The notes beneath the pieces are model-generated. The model worked only from the letters and a program-made list of their open reading frames with translations. It was not told the origin of the DNA and ran no database searches. A stretch of 24,435 nt of DNA from Bacteroidetes bacterium UBA1947 (GTDB lineage Bacteria; Bacteroidota; Bacteroidia; Chitinophagales; Chitinophagaceae). The stretch spans positions 1 through 24,435 of the forward strand of contig DDET01000057.1 in assembly GCA_002336915.1 (NCBI GenBank), written 5' to 3'. A program made the position numbers and the translations under genes. Positions 14,801-22,438 of this stretch are shown in pieces. Within the stretch, counting starts at the first letter, position 1, and each line of letters opens with the position of its first letter.

Positions 14801-15388
14801 ATGGAAGCAGTTACAAATGAGGCTGCACTCAGTTTATATAGTGAACTTGGTATTGATACTGCGCATACAAGTGTAAGCATCAACAGTATGGGTGAGGCAG
14901 GCGCGCGATATATAAAAGACCTGAAGTTGAATGTAACCTCGGTGCTGGGCAGCAATAACATGAACCGCAAAGAGACATCGCTGCTGGCATTATCTATAGC
15001 TGTGAATGAAAAGAACGCGGTGCTTATCAATGCTTTTGAAGCGATGGCACGTAAAGAAGCTGCTACTGATGCGGAGATAGCGGAGACACATGCATGTACG
15101 GCAGTAATGAACACCAACAATGTCTTTTACCGCTTCCGTCATTATATGGATGGGGTAGACTATTATAACAATACACCTGCCGGCCTGCGCATGAGTGTGA
15201 TGATGAACCCCTCAATGGGTAAGCAACTGTTTGAACTAATGAGCCTTGTGATATCTGCGGTGAACGGCTGCCAGCGTTGCGTGACCTCGCACGAACATTC
15301 GGTAAAGGAGCAGGGAGCTACTGAGCCACGCATCTATGATGCTATACGCCTGGGAGCTGTTATCAAAAGCCTTTGTGTAATTATTTAA
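14801..15388 (+). CDS. AhpD-like alkylhydroperoxidase / carboxymuconolactone decarboxylase-family protein
   Basis: The 195-residue protein has the AhpD active-site geometry: E145, C157, C160 and H164 (FELMSLVISAVNGCQRCVTSH split as E..CxxCxxxH). The spacings equal E118, C130, C133 and H137 of M. tuberculosis AhpD. In that system AhpD passes electrons from a dihydrolipoamide protein to AhpC. The N-terminal half is all-helical and also keeps ETHACTAVMN (about 95-104), the matching loop of the first repeat. The neighbouring three-cysteine AhpC supports the same partnership here. The stop codon shares bases with that of the convergent histidine kinase gene. Confidence 0.9.
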   Translation: MEAVTNEAALSLYSELGIDTAHTSVSINSMGEAGARYIKDLKLNVTSVLGSNNMNRKETSLLALSIAVNEKNAVLINAFEAMARKEAATDAEIAETHACTAVMNTNNVFYRFRHYMDGVDYYNNTPAGLRMSVMMNPSMGKQLFELMSLVISAVNGCQRCVTSHEHSVKEQGATEPRIYDAIRLGAVIKSLCVII

Positions 15389-16665
15389 GAAGACTGCAGC
15401 GGCATGGAAACGGTAAAGGTACTGCCTTTGCCAAGGGTACTTTCCACTTTGATCTTTCCTCCGTGAGCGTCCACCATAGCTTTTACATAGCTAAGTCCTA
15501 AGCCAAAGCCCTTTACATTGTGCAGGTTGCCGGTATGTGCGCGATAGAATTTTTCGAAGATACGCGACTGGGTTTCCTTGTTCATGCCGATGCCATTGTC
15601 TTTGATCTTAATAGCCAGCATACCACCCAGGTTGAGTGTTTCCACATCAATGTGCAGGTTGTCTTTTGAGTACTTTATAGCGTTATCCAGCAGGTTGAAG
15701 ATGATATTGGAGAAGTGTACCTCATCGGCCTGTATGATGTGTTTTGCCGCGTTGAGCTTAAGGTTGAGTGTGCCGTTCTTTTCCTGTATCTGCAGTGAAA
15801 GGTTGTCGGTTACCTTGGTGATCATCTCATGTGCATTGATCACCTGCAGGTTGAGGTTTATCTCCTGGCGTTCGATACGTGCGGCCTGTAATATTTTTTC
15901 CACCTGCTTATTCATGCGCTTGTTTTCTTCTTTTATCATCACACTGTAATACTTGATCTTATCCGTATCATGTATCACCTTCTCGTTAGTGAGTGCATCG
16001 ATAGCCAGTGAAATGGTAGCCAATGGTGTCTTGAGCTCATGCGTCATATTGTTGATAAAGTCGGACTTTATCTCTGACAGGTTCTTCTGACGGAACATGG
16101 TGCGTATAGTAAGCACGAACGCAGATATGATAATGCAGGTAAACAATATGGAGGCGGTGATCATCCATGCCATGCGGCCTATGATGTAGTTCTTGTCTTC
16201 CTTCACATACAGGTACAGGGTTTCTTGCCCTTCATGTGCATTCTCAGGAGTTAGTGCAATGTGGAAAGTATTATCCCTCTCTTGTTGCGGCCAACCATCG
16301 GATGTGATAACAGGGGTGTTGTAAATGTTGTAGATGGCAAATTCGAAAGGCTGTTTGATATTGTTTTTCCTCAGCGTGGTCTCCAGTATTTGCTGTATCT
16401 CCTCTTTCGAAAAAAGCTGCACTGTAAATGCCGCCCGCAGATAGTTCTGCTTTGAGTCCTGGTCGAAGAAGATGCGGTTGGTCTTGGTGATCAGGAAACG
16501 CTCCTGTACCAGTTCCCTTGAGGCTACCAGTGCACTGGTGACTTCTCTTTTGAACTGTTCCCTCTTCAATGTAATGGCATTTTTTATCCAGGACATCTGG
16601 ATAACCATAATGCCAAGTACTGATAGGGTGATCAAGACTATGATAAGAGGGAAAATTTTCTTCAT
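15385..16665 (-). CDS. Membrane sensor histidine kinase
   Basis: The 426-residue kinase has two membrane segments (about 4-24 and 165-188) flanking a periplasmic sensor region of about 140 residues, with no recognisable ligand-binding family. Directly after the second segment come the H box NNMTHELKTPL (phosphoacceptor H209), N box NLLDNAIKYS (324-333), G1 DNGIGM (356-361) and G2 GFGLGLSYVK (386-395). No HAMP or PAS domain is evident. No response regulator lies on either side within the window, so the partner must be encoded elsewhere or just upstream is missing. The start follows an exact -7 box by 7 bases. Its TAA shares TTAA (15385-15388) with the stop of the AhpD-like gene. Confidence 0.93.
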   Translation of the reverse strand: MKKIFPLIIVLITLSVLGIMVIQMSWIKNAITLKREQFKREVTSALVASRELVQERFLITKTNRIFFDQDSKQNYLRAAFTVQLFSKEEIQQILETTLRKNNIKQPFEFAIYNIYNTPVITSDGWPQQERDNTFHIALTPENAHEGQETLYLYVKEDKNYIIGRMAWMITASILFTCIIISAFVLTIRTMFRQKNLSEIKSDFINNMTHELKTPLATISLAIDALTNEKVIHDTDKIKYYSVMIKEENKRMNKQVEKILQAARIERQEINLNLQVINAHEMITKVTDNLSLQIQEKNGTLNLKLNAAKHIIQADEVHFSNIIFNLLDNAIKYSKDNLHIDVETLNLGGMLAIKIKDNGIGMNKETQSRIFEKFYRAHTGNLHNVKGFGLGLSYVKAMVDAHGGKIKVESTLGKGSTFTVSMPLQSS

Positions 16666-16672
16666 GCAGGGA

Positions 16673-16680
16673 CAAATTTA
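16673..16680 (-). promoter_or_regulatory. -7 box of the histidine kinase gene
   Basis: Minus strand TAAATTTG is an exact TAnnTTTG box 7 bases before the ATG at 16665, suggesting a leaderless or nearly leaderless mRNA. No TTG is seen at the -33 distance; TTATTA is the nearest candidate. Confidence 0.4.
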
Positions 16681-16776
16681 CGCGTGTACCGTACTTTAAT
16701 AATAAGCATAAATTTAGTTTAACGCTACTTTAACTCCATAAAAATTTCAGGAAAGCCTGTTGGCAGGGTATTAAAC

Positions 16777-18558
16777 TTAGTATATGTTCTCAATCGCTTT
16801 TTCTTTCTCTTTTTCCACTGCGGTGTACAGGTTGTAATAGATGCCTTTTGCTGATAACAGTGACTGGTGGTCGCCACGCTCTATTACCTGCCCCTTTTCC
16901 ATCACGATGATCTTATCGGCCTTGCGGATGGTAGAGAGGCGATGGGCGATGACTATAGATGTGCGGCCTTTGATGAGGGTGTCTATGGCATGCTGTATCA
17001 ACTGTTCACTTTCGCTGTCTACAGACGAGGTAGCTTCATCGAGAATAAGAATGGAGGGGTTGTATAAGAGTGCGCGGGCAAAAGAAAGCAATTGCCTCTG
17101 GCCCTGTGACAGGGTATTGCCCCGCTCCATGACATTGAAATCGTAGCCACCGGGCAGGCGCATAATGAAATCGTGCATGTTCAGCATTTTGGTCACTTCC
17201 TGCACTTTAGACATAGGTATGCTGTCGTTGCGAAGGGTGATATTATCATATACCGTGCCCGAGAAAAGGAACACCTCCTGCAGCACTATGCCTATATAAC
17301 CGCGCAGCGCATGTATGTCATACTCTTCGATCTTACGTCCGTCGATGAGTATCTCACCGCCCTGTATCTCGTAGAGCCTGTTGAGGATGCTGATGATAGA
17401 TGTTTTACCGGCGCCGGTATGCCCTACAACAGCCATTGTTTTACCCGCTTCCAGATCGAACGACACACCACGCAGGACGGGTACACCGGGCTTGTAGCTA
17501 AACTGCACATCATTGAAAGTGACGCCGCCGTTTATGCGGTCCGGTTTGTAAGTGCCGTTGTTGATGGAAAAATCTTCATGGTCGAGCACGGTGAAAATTC
17601 GCTCGGCCGATATCATACCCATTTGCAGGGTGTTGAATTTATCAGCAAGCATGCGCAGGGGGCGGAAGAGCAGGTTGAGGTACATAGCAAACTCTATGAT
17701 GACGCCCGCGGTGCCTTTATAGTCAATGATCAAAACAGCTCCCCTCCATACCAGCAAGCCGATAGACATGGCCAATATGATCTCCACTATTGGGAAGAAA
17801 ACGGAGTAGGCAAAAATGCCTTTTATGTTGGCATTGCGGTGCTCCTTATTAATGGACCTGAATTTGTTCATCTCGCGGTCCTCGGCAGCAAAGGCCTGTA
17901 CTATGTACATGCCTGTGATATGTTCCTGTGCAAAGGCATTGAGTGCTGCTATTGCATTGCGCACCCGCTGAAAGGATTTGTTGATGCTTTCTTTGAACCA
18001 ATAGGTAGCAAAGATCAATATCGGGAAAGTAGCGAGACAGATGAGCGTCAACTTCCAGTCGACAGAGAGCATTACAATGATGATAGAAATAATTGTAAGC
18101 ACATCGGCTATGATGGAAATGATACCTTCGGAGAAAGTATCGTTCACCGATTCAATATCATTGATGGTGCGTGTTGTGAGTGTGCCTATTGGTGTAGTGT
18201 CGTAATAAGATACGTTTTGAAACAGCACTTTTTTGAAGACCGCTTTGCGCAGATCATTCACAACAGTTTGCCCCAGCCAGTTGGTACGGTACAGGAAGAA
18301 AAAGCGCAAGAGGCTTTCCAGTATCACGAGGCTAAACTGTATAATGCTGATCTGTATAAGGCCGCGGAGCAGGTCGTTCTTGATATACTCATCGACAGAG
18401 AGGCGAATGAGGTAGGGCCTGAGCGGTGCTAATGCAGCCAGTATGATGGACAGGGTAATGGAAAAATAAAGTGTGGTCTTATAGGGGCGTGCATAGGAAA
18501 ATATGCGCCGCAGCAAACGCAGGTCAAATATCTTTTTTATGGAGTTTTCTTTCGCCAA
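16777..18558 (-). CDS. ABC exporter, fused permease and ATPase (MsbA/multidrug type)
   Basis: This 593-residue half-transporter has a six-helix exporter domain (about 25-320) followed by an ATPase domain: Walker A GHTGAGKT (379-386), Q-loop Q427, signature LSQGQ (483-487), Walker B ILILDE (503-508) and switch histidine H539 in IAHRLST. The length and order are those of type IV exporters such as MsbA and LmrA, which work as dimers. The substrate (lipid, drug or peptide) cannot be told from sequence. It starts 4 bases after the prfB stop, so the two form a prfB-exporter operon. No clear terminator follows; only a 4-bp stem is present near 16750. Confidence 0.93.
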   Translation of the reverse strand: MAKENSIKKIFDLRLLRRIFSYARPYKTTLYFSITLSIILAALAPLRPYLIRLSVDEYIKNDLLRGLIQISIIQFSLVILESLLRFFFLYRTNWLGQTVVNDLRKAVFKKVLFQNVSYYDTTPIGTLTTRTINDIESVNDTFSEGIISIIADVLTIISIIIVMLSVDWKLTLICLATFPILIFATYWFKESINKSFQRVRNAIAALNAFAQEHITGMYIVQAFAAEDREMNKFRSINKEHRNANIKGIFAYSVFFPIVEIILAMSIGLLVWRGAVLIIDYKGTAGVIIEFAMYLNLLFRPLRMLADKFNTLQMGMISAERIFTVLDHEDFSINNGTYKPDRINGGVTFNDVQFSYKPGVPVLRGVSFDLEAGKTMAVVGHTGAGKTSIISILNRLYEIQGGEILIDGRKIEEYDIHALRGYIGIVLQEVFLFSGTVYDNITLRNDSIPMSKVQEVTKMLNMHDFIMRLPGGYDFNVMERGNTLSQGQRQLLSFARALLYNPSILILDEATSSVDSESEQLIQHAIDTLIKGRTSIVIAHRLSTIRKADKIIVMEKGQVIERGDHQSLLSAKGIYYNLYTAVEKEKEKAIENIY

Positions 18559-18562
18559 TTAA

Positions 18563-19651
18563 CTATTGTTCCTCTTTTATAGCCATCAGATAGGCCTTAA
18601 TAAAATCATCGAGTTCACCATCCATTACCGGCTGTACGTTGCCTACTTCATAATCGGTGCGGTGGTCTTTTATCATCTTGTAGGGATGGAATACGTATGA
18701 GCGTATCTGTGATCCCCATTCTATTTTCTTTTTATTGGAGTTGGCAGCGTTCTTGAGTTCCTGGCGCTTGCGCAGCTCTTCTTCATAGAGCTGGCTCTTC
18801 AGCATAGTGAGCGCTTTTTCGCGGTTCTCGCCTTGTGTACGTGCCTGCTGGCATTCCACTATGATGCCGGAGGGAATGTGCTTTAGCCGCACTGCAGTTT
18901 CTACCTTGTTCACGTTCTGCCCGCCCGAGCCACCTGAACGGAAGAAAGCCCATTCAAGATCGGCGGGGTTTACGTTTATCTCGATGGTGTCATCGATAAG
19001 CGGGTACACAAATACAGATGCAAAGGAAGTATGCCTGCGGGCATTAGAATCGAAAGGGGAGATACGTACCAAACGGTGCACACCACTTTCAGCCTTCAGC
19101 AAACCATAAGCAAATGCTCCGTCGAACTCGAGGGTGGCCTGCTTGATACCTGCGCCGTCACCATATTGTACGTCCAGCTCGGATACTTTCCAGCCTTGTT
19201 TTTCGCCATACATGCGATACATGCGTAGCAGCATCTCGGCCCAGTCCTGGCTCTCTGTGCCGCCGGCACCCGAGTTGATGACCAGCACCGCGGGCATCTC
19301 GTCTTCGGGTTCATTGAGGGTCGATTTGAACTCCAGTTCGTCAAGGTCCTTAATAGCTGTGTCGTATTGTGCTTTAGCTTCTTCCTCGGTGGCCTCACCT
19401 GCTTTCCAGAATTCAAATATTACAGCAAAATCCTCTACCGCTGTGTTCACTTTATTGTATAAGCCAGCCCAGTACTCGTCGATCTTAATTTCTTTAAGTA
19501 TGGCTGTGGCGCGGGCATTATCATCCCAGAACCCAGGTGAGAGGGTAAGTTGCTTGTCGTTCTCAATTTTTGCTAAACGGTCCGGTATATGTAGGAAGCG
19601 CTCAAGGTGCTGTACCCGTTCGCGCATTTCTTTCAGGTTTTCCTGTGTCAT
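18563..19651 (-). CDS. prfB: Peptide chain release factor 2
   Basis: RF2 recognises UGA and UAA stop codons. The 362-residue protein contains the stop-recognition tripeptide SPF (198-200, in RISPFDSNARRHTSF) and the catalytic GGQ (243-245, in RSGGSGGQNVNKVETA). The whole protein is one frame from ATG 19651. Around the place where many prfB genes have the in-frame UGA and +1 shift (after residue 20 here), the codons read CGC TTC CTA CAT ATA with no stop, so autoregulation by programmed frameshifting is absent. The start lies 7 bases after TAAATTG and just downstream of a tandem octamer array. It is the first gene of an operon with the ABC exporter. Confidence 0.96.
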   Translation of the reverse strand: MTQENLKEMRERVQHLERFLHIPDRLAKIENDKQLTLSPGFWDDNARATAILKEIKIDEYWAGLYNKVNTAVEDFAVIFEFWKAGEATEEEAKAQYDTAIKDLDELEFKSTLNEPEDEMPAVLVINSGAGGTESQDWAEMLLRMYRMYGEKQGWKVSELDVQYGDGAGIKQATLEFDGAFAYGLLKAESGVHRLVRISPFDSNARRHTSFASVFVYPLIDDTIEINVNPADLEWAFFRSGGSGGQNVNKVETAVRLKHIPSGIIVECQQARTQGENREKALTMLKSQLYEEELRKRQELKNAANSNKKKIEWGSQIRSYVFHPYKMIKDHRTDYEVGNVQPVMDGELDDFIKAYLMAIKEEQ

Positions 19652-19658
19652 AAAGGTG

Positions 19659-19665
19659 CAATTTA
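19659..19665 (-). promoter_or_regulatory. Candidate -7 box of prfB, one base short of consensus
   Basis: Minus strand TAAATTG resembles TAnnTTTG with one T missing and stands 7 bases before the prfB ATG. The octamer repeat begins at the very next base (19666) and occupies the -33 region. Confidence 0.3.
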
Positions 19666-19697
19666 GGTTGATAAGTTGATAGGTTGATATGTTGATA
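19666..19697 (+). repeat. Tandem octamer array upstream of prfB
   Basis: Four head-to-tail 8-bp units, GGTTGATA AGTTGATA, GGTTGATA and TGTTGATA, each differing only at the first base or two, then a partial AGTT. On the prfB strand it reads TATCAAC repeats directly before the -7 candidate. Short arrays of this kind can change copy number by slippage. Confidence 0.9.
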
Positions 19698-20084
19698 AGT
19701 TAAGTACCTGACAAGCCAATGACGCATGATGAATAATGGTAATTTCCGGTTTTTCATGAGAAGAATAGTTATTTCCTATTTTTTGGTGGCTTGTCGGCTG
19801 GAAGGCTTGATAATACTGCCATATTGCATGAAATAGTTATTTCTCGTTCTTTCCCATTCTTGCAGAATAATTTCCTTTTTCCTGTTTAGTTATTTCCTTT
19901 TTCATAGTGATCTGTTTTCATTTTACGCCTCAAATTTTTTTAAGGCAATGTGCAAGATACGATGTGCAGGGAGGGGGTTCCAAATTGGGATATCCACATT
20001 TTTAGGAAGTTGGGATAGGGAATATCTATGAATTTTGGGTGCGATCCAAGGTCGGGGGAGGCCTCCCCATTCCTCTCCGATCTG

Positions 20085-20246
20085 GCTTTGGAATATATGC
20101 TGCCGGATGCAATCCTTCGTTCTATCTATGATTTAAGTTGGAAACTTAAACCAGTTGGGGTCGATCGCGCTTTGGAATATATGCTGCCGGATGCAATCCT
20201 TCGTTCTATTTATGATTTAAGTTGGAAACTTAAACCAGTTGGGGTC
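20085..20246 (+). repeat. Tandem duplication of a 78-bp unit (84-bp period) with internal hairpin
   Basis: Unit 1 (20085-20162) and unit 2 (20169-20246) are identical except one base (C/T), with the 6-base spacer GATCGC. Each unit contains TTTAAGTT-gga-AACTTAAA, an 8-bp stem with a 3-base loop, followed by CCAGTTGGGG. The layout (conserved unit, small hairpin, head-to-tail pair, intergenic) is like REP elements mobilised by RAYT transposases, but no RAYT gene is in the window. The near-identity points to a recent duplication. Confidence 0.9.
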
Positions 20247-20266
20247 TCTACAGTTTGTTTAGATTA

Positions 20267-20788
20267 TCAAGGAATGTTCTCGGGTACCGGGTCAGGATCG
20301 GTGGGTTTGATCTTGAAGGTGAATTTCCGCTGGGAGAAGTAGCTGAATATGGCTACAACGGCAGTGGTGAGTATCTTGGCCAGCGTATGCAACTTATTGT
20401 GAAAGAGCATTACGAACAGGTTGAGGAAAATATAATTCAGAATAAAGCAGGTGACCACCAAAATGAAGTAGCGGAAAAACTGGATCCGCCCGTGGAGATT
20501 GGACTCGGGGAATACAATGTATTTAGACAGGATAAAACCTGCAGGGAAGCTGACACAAAGCGCCATTATCAAAGCTGCATTATAGGCCTTGATGGTAAAA
20601 CCAAGGGCCTGAACATCGTGCTGGTGTAATATGAAATGGAATGATGTATAGAATAATAATGTATCGAACACAGCATTGGAGCCGCCACATGCCAGGTAGC
20701 GGAATGTTTGCTTGCCTATGAAGCGTTTAAAGGGTGGATAGAAAAAGTCGATAAACCCTACTATGATATGTCTTGCGGCGGATAACAC
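20267..20788 (-). CDS. GtrA-family membrane protein
   Basis: The 173-residue protein has the GtrA fold signature: FRYLACGGSNAVFDTLLF in the first of four membrane helices, SFPAGFILSKYIVF in the second, FRYFILVVTCFILNYIFLNLF in the third and fourth region, and the terminal SYFSQRKFTF, matching the family's typical NF..R.W.F end. GtrA proteins are thought to move undecaprenyl-linked sugars or to assist glycosylation of cell-wall and surface polysaccharide. The start is a GTG (20788), 14 bases after an exact -7 box; no ATG precedes the first conserved helix. It lies 54 bases after the BtrH-type gene on the same strand but seems to have its own promoter. Confidence 0.88.
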   Translation of the reverse strand: MLSAARHIIVGFIDFFYPPFKRFIGKQTFRYLACGGSNAVFDTLLFYTSFHFILHQHDVQALGFTIKAYNAALIMALCVSFPAGFILSKYIVFPESNLHGRIQFFRYFILVVTCFILNYIFLNLFVMLFHNKLHTLAKILTTAVVAIFSYFSQRKFTFKIKPTDPDPVPENIP

Positions 20789-20802
20789 GATAAAATTGGG
20801 TG

Positions 20803-20810
20803 CAAAAATA
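20803..20810 (-). promoter_or_regulatory. -7 box of the GtrA gene
   Basis: Minus strand TATTTTTG is an exact TAnnTTTG box 14 bases before the GTG at 20788. No TTG occurs at the expected -33 distance. Confidence 0.35.
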
Positions 20811-20842
20811 AGGTAAATTCTCTAAACGGGTTTTAAGCGGTT

Positions 20843-21850
20843 TTATTGCCATTTGAGCTTGTCGAGCCGGGTAAATATGGCCTTTTCTTTTTCGCCACAG
20901 ATACGGAGCATATCGCTGAGTTCGTCATATGACACGATGTCACTTTGGCGTGCTTTCATGAGCCTTGCTGCGTGGTAGGCAAAATTACGCCAGTCGTCAC
21001 CCACCTGTGTAAGCTCCTGTGAAAAGCCCTGCAGGTCGTCCCTTTTGAGCTTTTGGGCGGCCTCCTGCAAAAAAGCTGCGTAGAGATAGCGGAAGCCTGC
21101 CCCGCCTGTGCCTATCTCTTCCTGCATGCGTATGATATTACCCAGGTAAAGAGATGCTTTGCGGGGAGTCAATTTCTTAGGGTAATCCTTTATTCTTTTT
21201 GCCAGCAGAAAGATGGCTTTGTTGCCGAACCATGGAATAGGGGGCGAGAGCATGAAAAAGCAGGTCTGTTTTATACCCTTCTGTATGGCTTTATCGAAGT
21301 TTATTGTTTTTGGGACTGCTGTAACATAATACATGAAACCTTTTGGTTCCGGTGCACCTTTTGCGAAGCGTGCCTTGGCGAGATCGTCCGGGGCTATAGT
21401 GGTGACATCTTCCATTACCGGGTCGCTCACATTGTACAGGCCATTCTCCTTGCCATAAACAACAAGGTTGTGCGCATTGAAGTGGAAGCGGAAGGCCTCG
21501 GGTAAGTATGGCAGGTAAAACACGCTGCTGAGCATGCCACAGGGCCTGCCTGCATCAAGGGCCTTATCAAGTGCCAGCATTGCCTTTGCCGGTGTGCTGA
21601 AGCGCTCGGTATGCATTTTTATATCCAGCCGCTGTGCTACACGTTTAAATATGGCGCCGGGCCAGGTACGGAAGGTAGTGCCCGGTGTGCCGCTGATCTT
21701 GAGGAAAGGTATATGCCCGAAAAACAGGCCGGCACCTATGCCGAAAACGAGGGGCTCTCTGATGTCTATGCCTTCATGGCGCAACAAATTGGAGGTAACA
21801 CCGCTCTCGCAATGTGCATGCTGGTGGTGGGTAAATTCTATTTTGCTCAT
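20843..21850 (-). CDS. BtrH-type protein (BtrH N-terminal plus DUF4872-like C-terminal)
   Basis: The 335-residue protein starts MSKIEFTHHQHAHCESGVT; the HxHCES motif with C14 is the mark of the BtrH N-terminal domain, a C39-peptidase-like fold. The helical C-terminal half (about 220-335, with YLGNIIRMQEEIGTGGAGFRYLYA and LTQVGDDWRNFAY) fits DUF4872. In butirosin biosynthesis BtrH transfers an acyl group from acyl carrier protein to an aminoglycoside; Bacteroidota homologues often accompany aryl-lipid pigment clusters. Here there is no carrier protein or ketosynthase in view, so the substrate is unknown. It follows a small conserved protein after 23 bases on the same strand, presumably in one transcript. 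Confidence 0.8.
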   Translation of the reverse strand: MSKIEFTHHQHAHCESGVTSNLLRHEGIDIREPLVFGIGAGLFFGHIPFLKISGTPGTTFRTWPGAIFKRVAQRLDIKMHTERFSTPAKAMLALDKALDAGRPCGMLSSVFYLPYLPEAFRFHFNAHNLVVYGKENGLYNVSDPVMEDVTTIAPDDLAKARFAKGAPEPKGFMYYVTAVPKTINFDKAIQKGIKQTCFFMLSPPIPWFGNKAIFLLAKRIKDYPKKLTPRKASLYLGNIIRMQEEIGTGGAGFRYLYAAFLQEAAQKLKRDDLQGFSQELTQVGDDWRNFAYHAARLMKARQSDIVSYDELSDMLRICGEKEKAIFTRLDKLKWQ

Positions 21851-21873
21851 TTATTGTAAACTTTTGCGGTTTA

Positions 21874-22281
21874 TCAGCCTTTTGCCATTGCTTTCAACTC
21901 GTCGACCGTGATATTAAAGACCGCAGCATATTTTTCGAGCATCGCGGGGGGCAATTTATTAAAAACCTGCGGCTTGAAGTGCCTTTTAACCTGCCAGGCC
22001 CATTTGCCGACATATTTAGCAAGGAGCGCTGTATCCATGAGGTTCTTTTTCATGTACCATGCTATCGGGCTAAGCCGGCCAGCCCTCACCTGTTGGGCTG
22101 TCTCTTCCAACTCCTCATCCGCTACATCCCAGGCCTGTTTGGTAGCGGCATTCTCCACCTCCCAGCCCGCGCTGTTCACACCGGTATAGTTGCCGTCCTT
22201 ATCCACGGCATATACCAGCTTTTTTATTTTATCCCCTTCTTTAAAATCCTTGGGGTCCTGCGGCACCTCGTTCACCTTCAT
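21874..22281 (-). CDS. Small conserved protein with XRE-like C-terminal helices
   Basis: This 135-residue protein (start ATG 22281, MKVNEVPQDPKDFKEGDK) has no signal peptide. An upstream ATG at 22320 is in frame but adds an unrelated 13-residue stretch. The N-terminal half is charged (KLVYAVDKDGNYTGVNSAGWEVEN), followed by a helical linker. The C-terminal 60 residues (MKKNLMDTALLAKYVGKWAW to the tail AAVFNITVDELKAM) look like a degenerate Cro/C1-type fold, whose last helix normally reads A..LGVS.DEL. Whether it binds DNA is uncertain. It sits 23 bases before the BtrH-type gene and probably works with it, as regulator or as protein partner. Confidence 0.75.
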   Translation of the reverse strand: MKVNEVPQDPKDFKEGDKIKKLVYAVDKDGNYTGVNSAGWEVENAATKQAWDVADEELEETAQQVRAGRLSPIAWYMKKNLMDTALLAKYVGKWAWQVKRHFKPQVFNKLPPAMLEKYAAVFNITVDELKAMAKG

Positions 22282-22438
22282 AGGAACCGAATCTTTTTTG
22301 TTAAGCGATAAAATTAGCACAAATTGGGAGATAGCGGGTATTTTTCAATATCGGGGTTTATTTGCGCTATTAACCATCTATCCACATTGCAAACAGGGGT
22401 GGCCTGTTAATGAAAGCGATAAAGTACTTTTACACTCA

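Larger units (their letters stand above)
19652..20266. other. 615-bp non-coding region between prfB and the GtrA gene
   Basis: No supportable gene lies here. From the prfB side it holds the octamer array (19666-19697), an inverted pair GACAAGCC/GGCTTGTC (near 19709 and 19788), three dispersed copies of TAGTTATTTC(C) (19766, 19834, 19887), a T-rich stretch, a 14-bp palindrome GGGGAGGCCTCCCC (20055-20068) and an 84-bp-period tandem duplication (20085-20246). A frame that stays open over 20028-20342 exists only because the repeat period is a multiple of three. The density of repeats suggests a landing site for small non-autonomous elements. Confidence 0.7.

Noticed and set aside
16745..16776. 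CAGG-aaag-CCTG as a terminator for the ABC exporter gene
   Set aside because: A 4-bp stem without a proper T tract is too weak to call.
17173..18432. Long 419-codon open frame antisense to the ABC exporter
   Set aside because: It lies fully inside a well-supported gene on the other strand, has no family-like motif or promoter, and reflects codon bias of the exporter.
20028..20342. 104-codon plus-strand open frame over the 84-bp repeats
   Set aside because: It is open because the repeat period is divisible by three; the product is two copies of a 28-residue unit, with no start signal, and it overlaps the GtrA gene end.
22190..22438. 83-codon N-terminal extension of the NlpC/P60 peptidase
   Set aside because: It overlaps the divergent small gene and its upstream region, and the SH3 domain begins only after the ATG at 22439.
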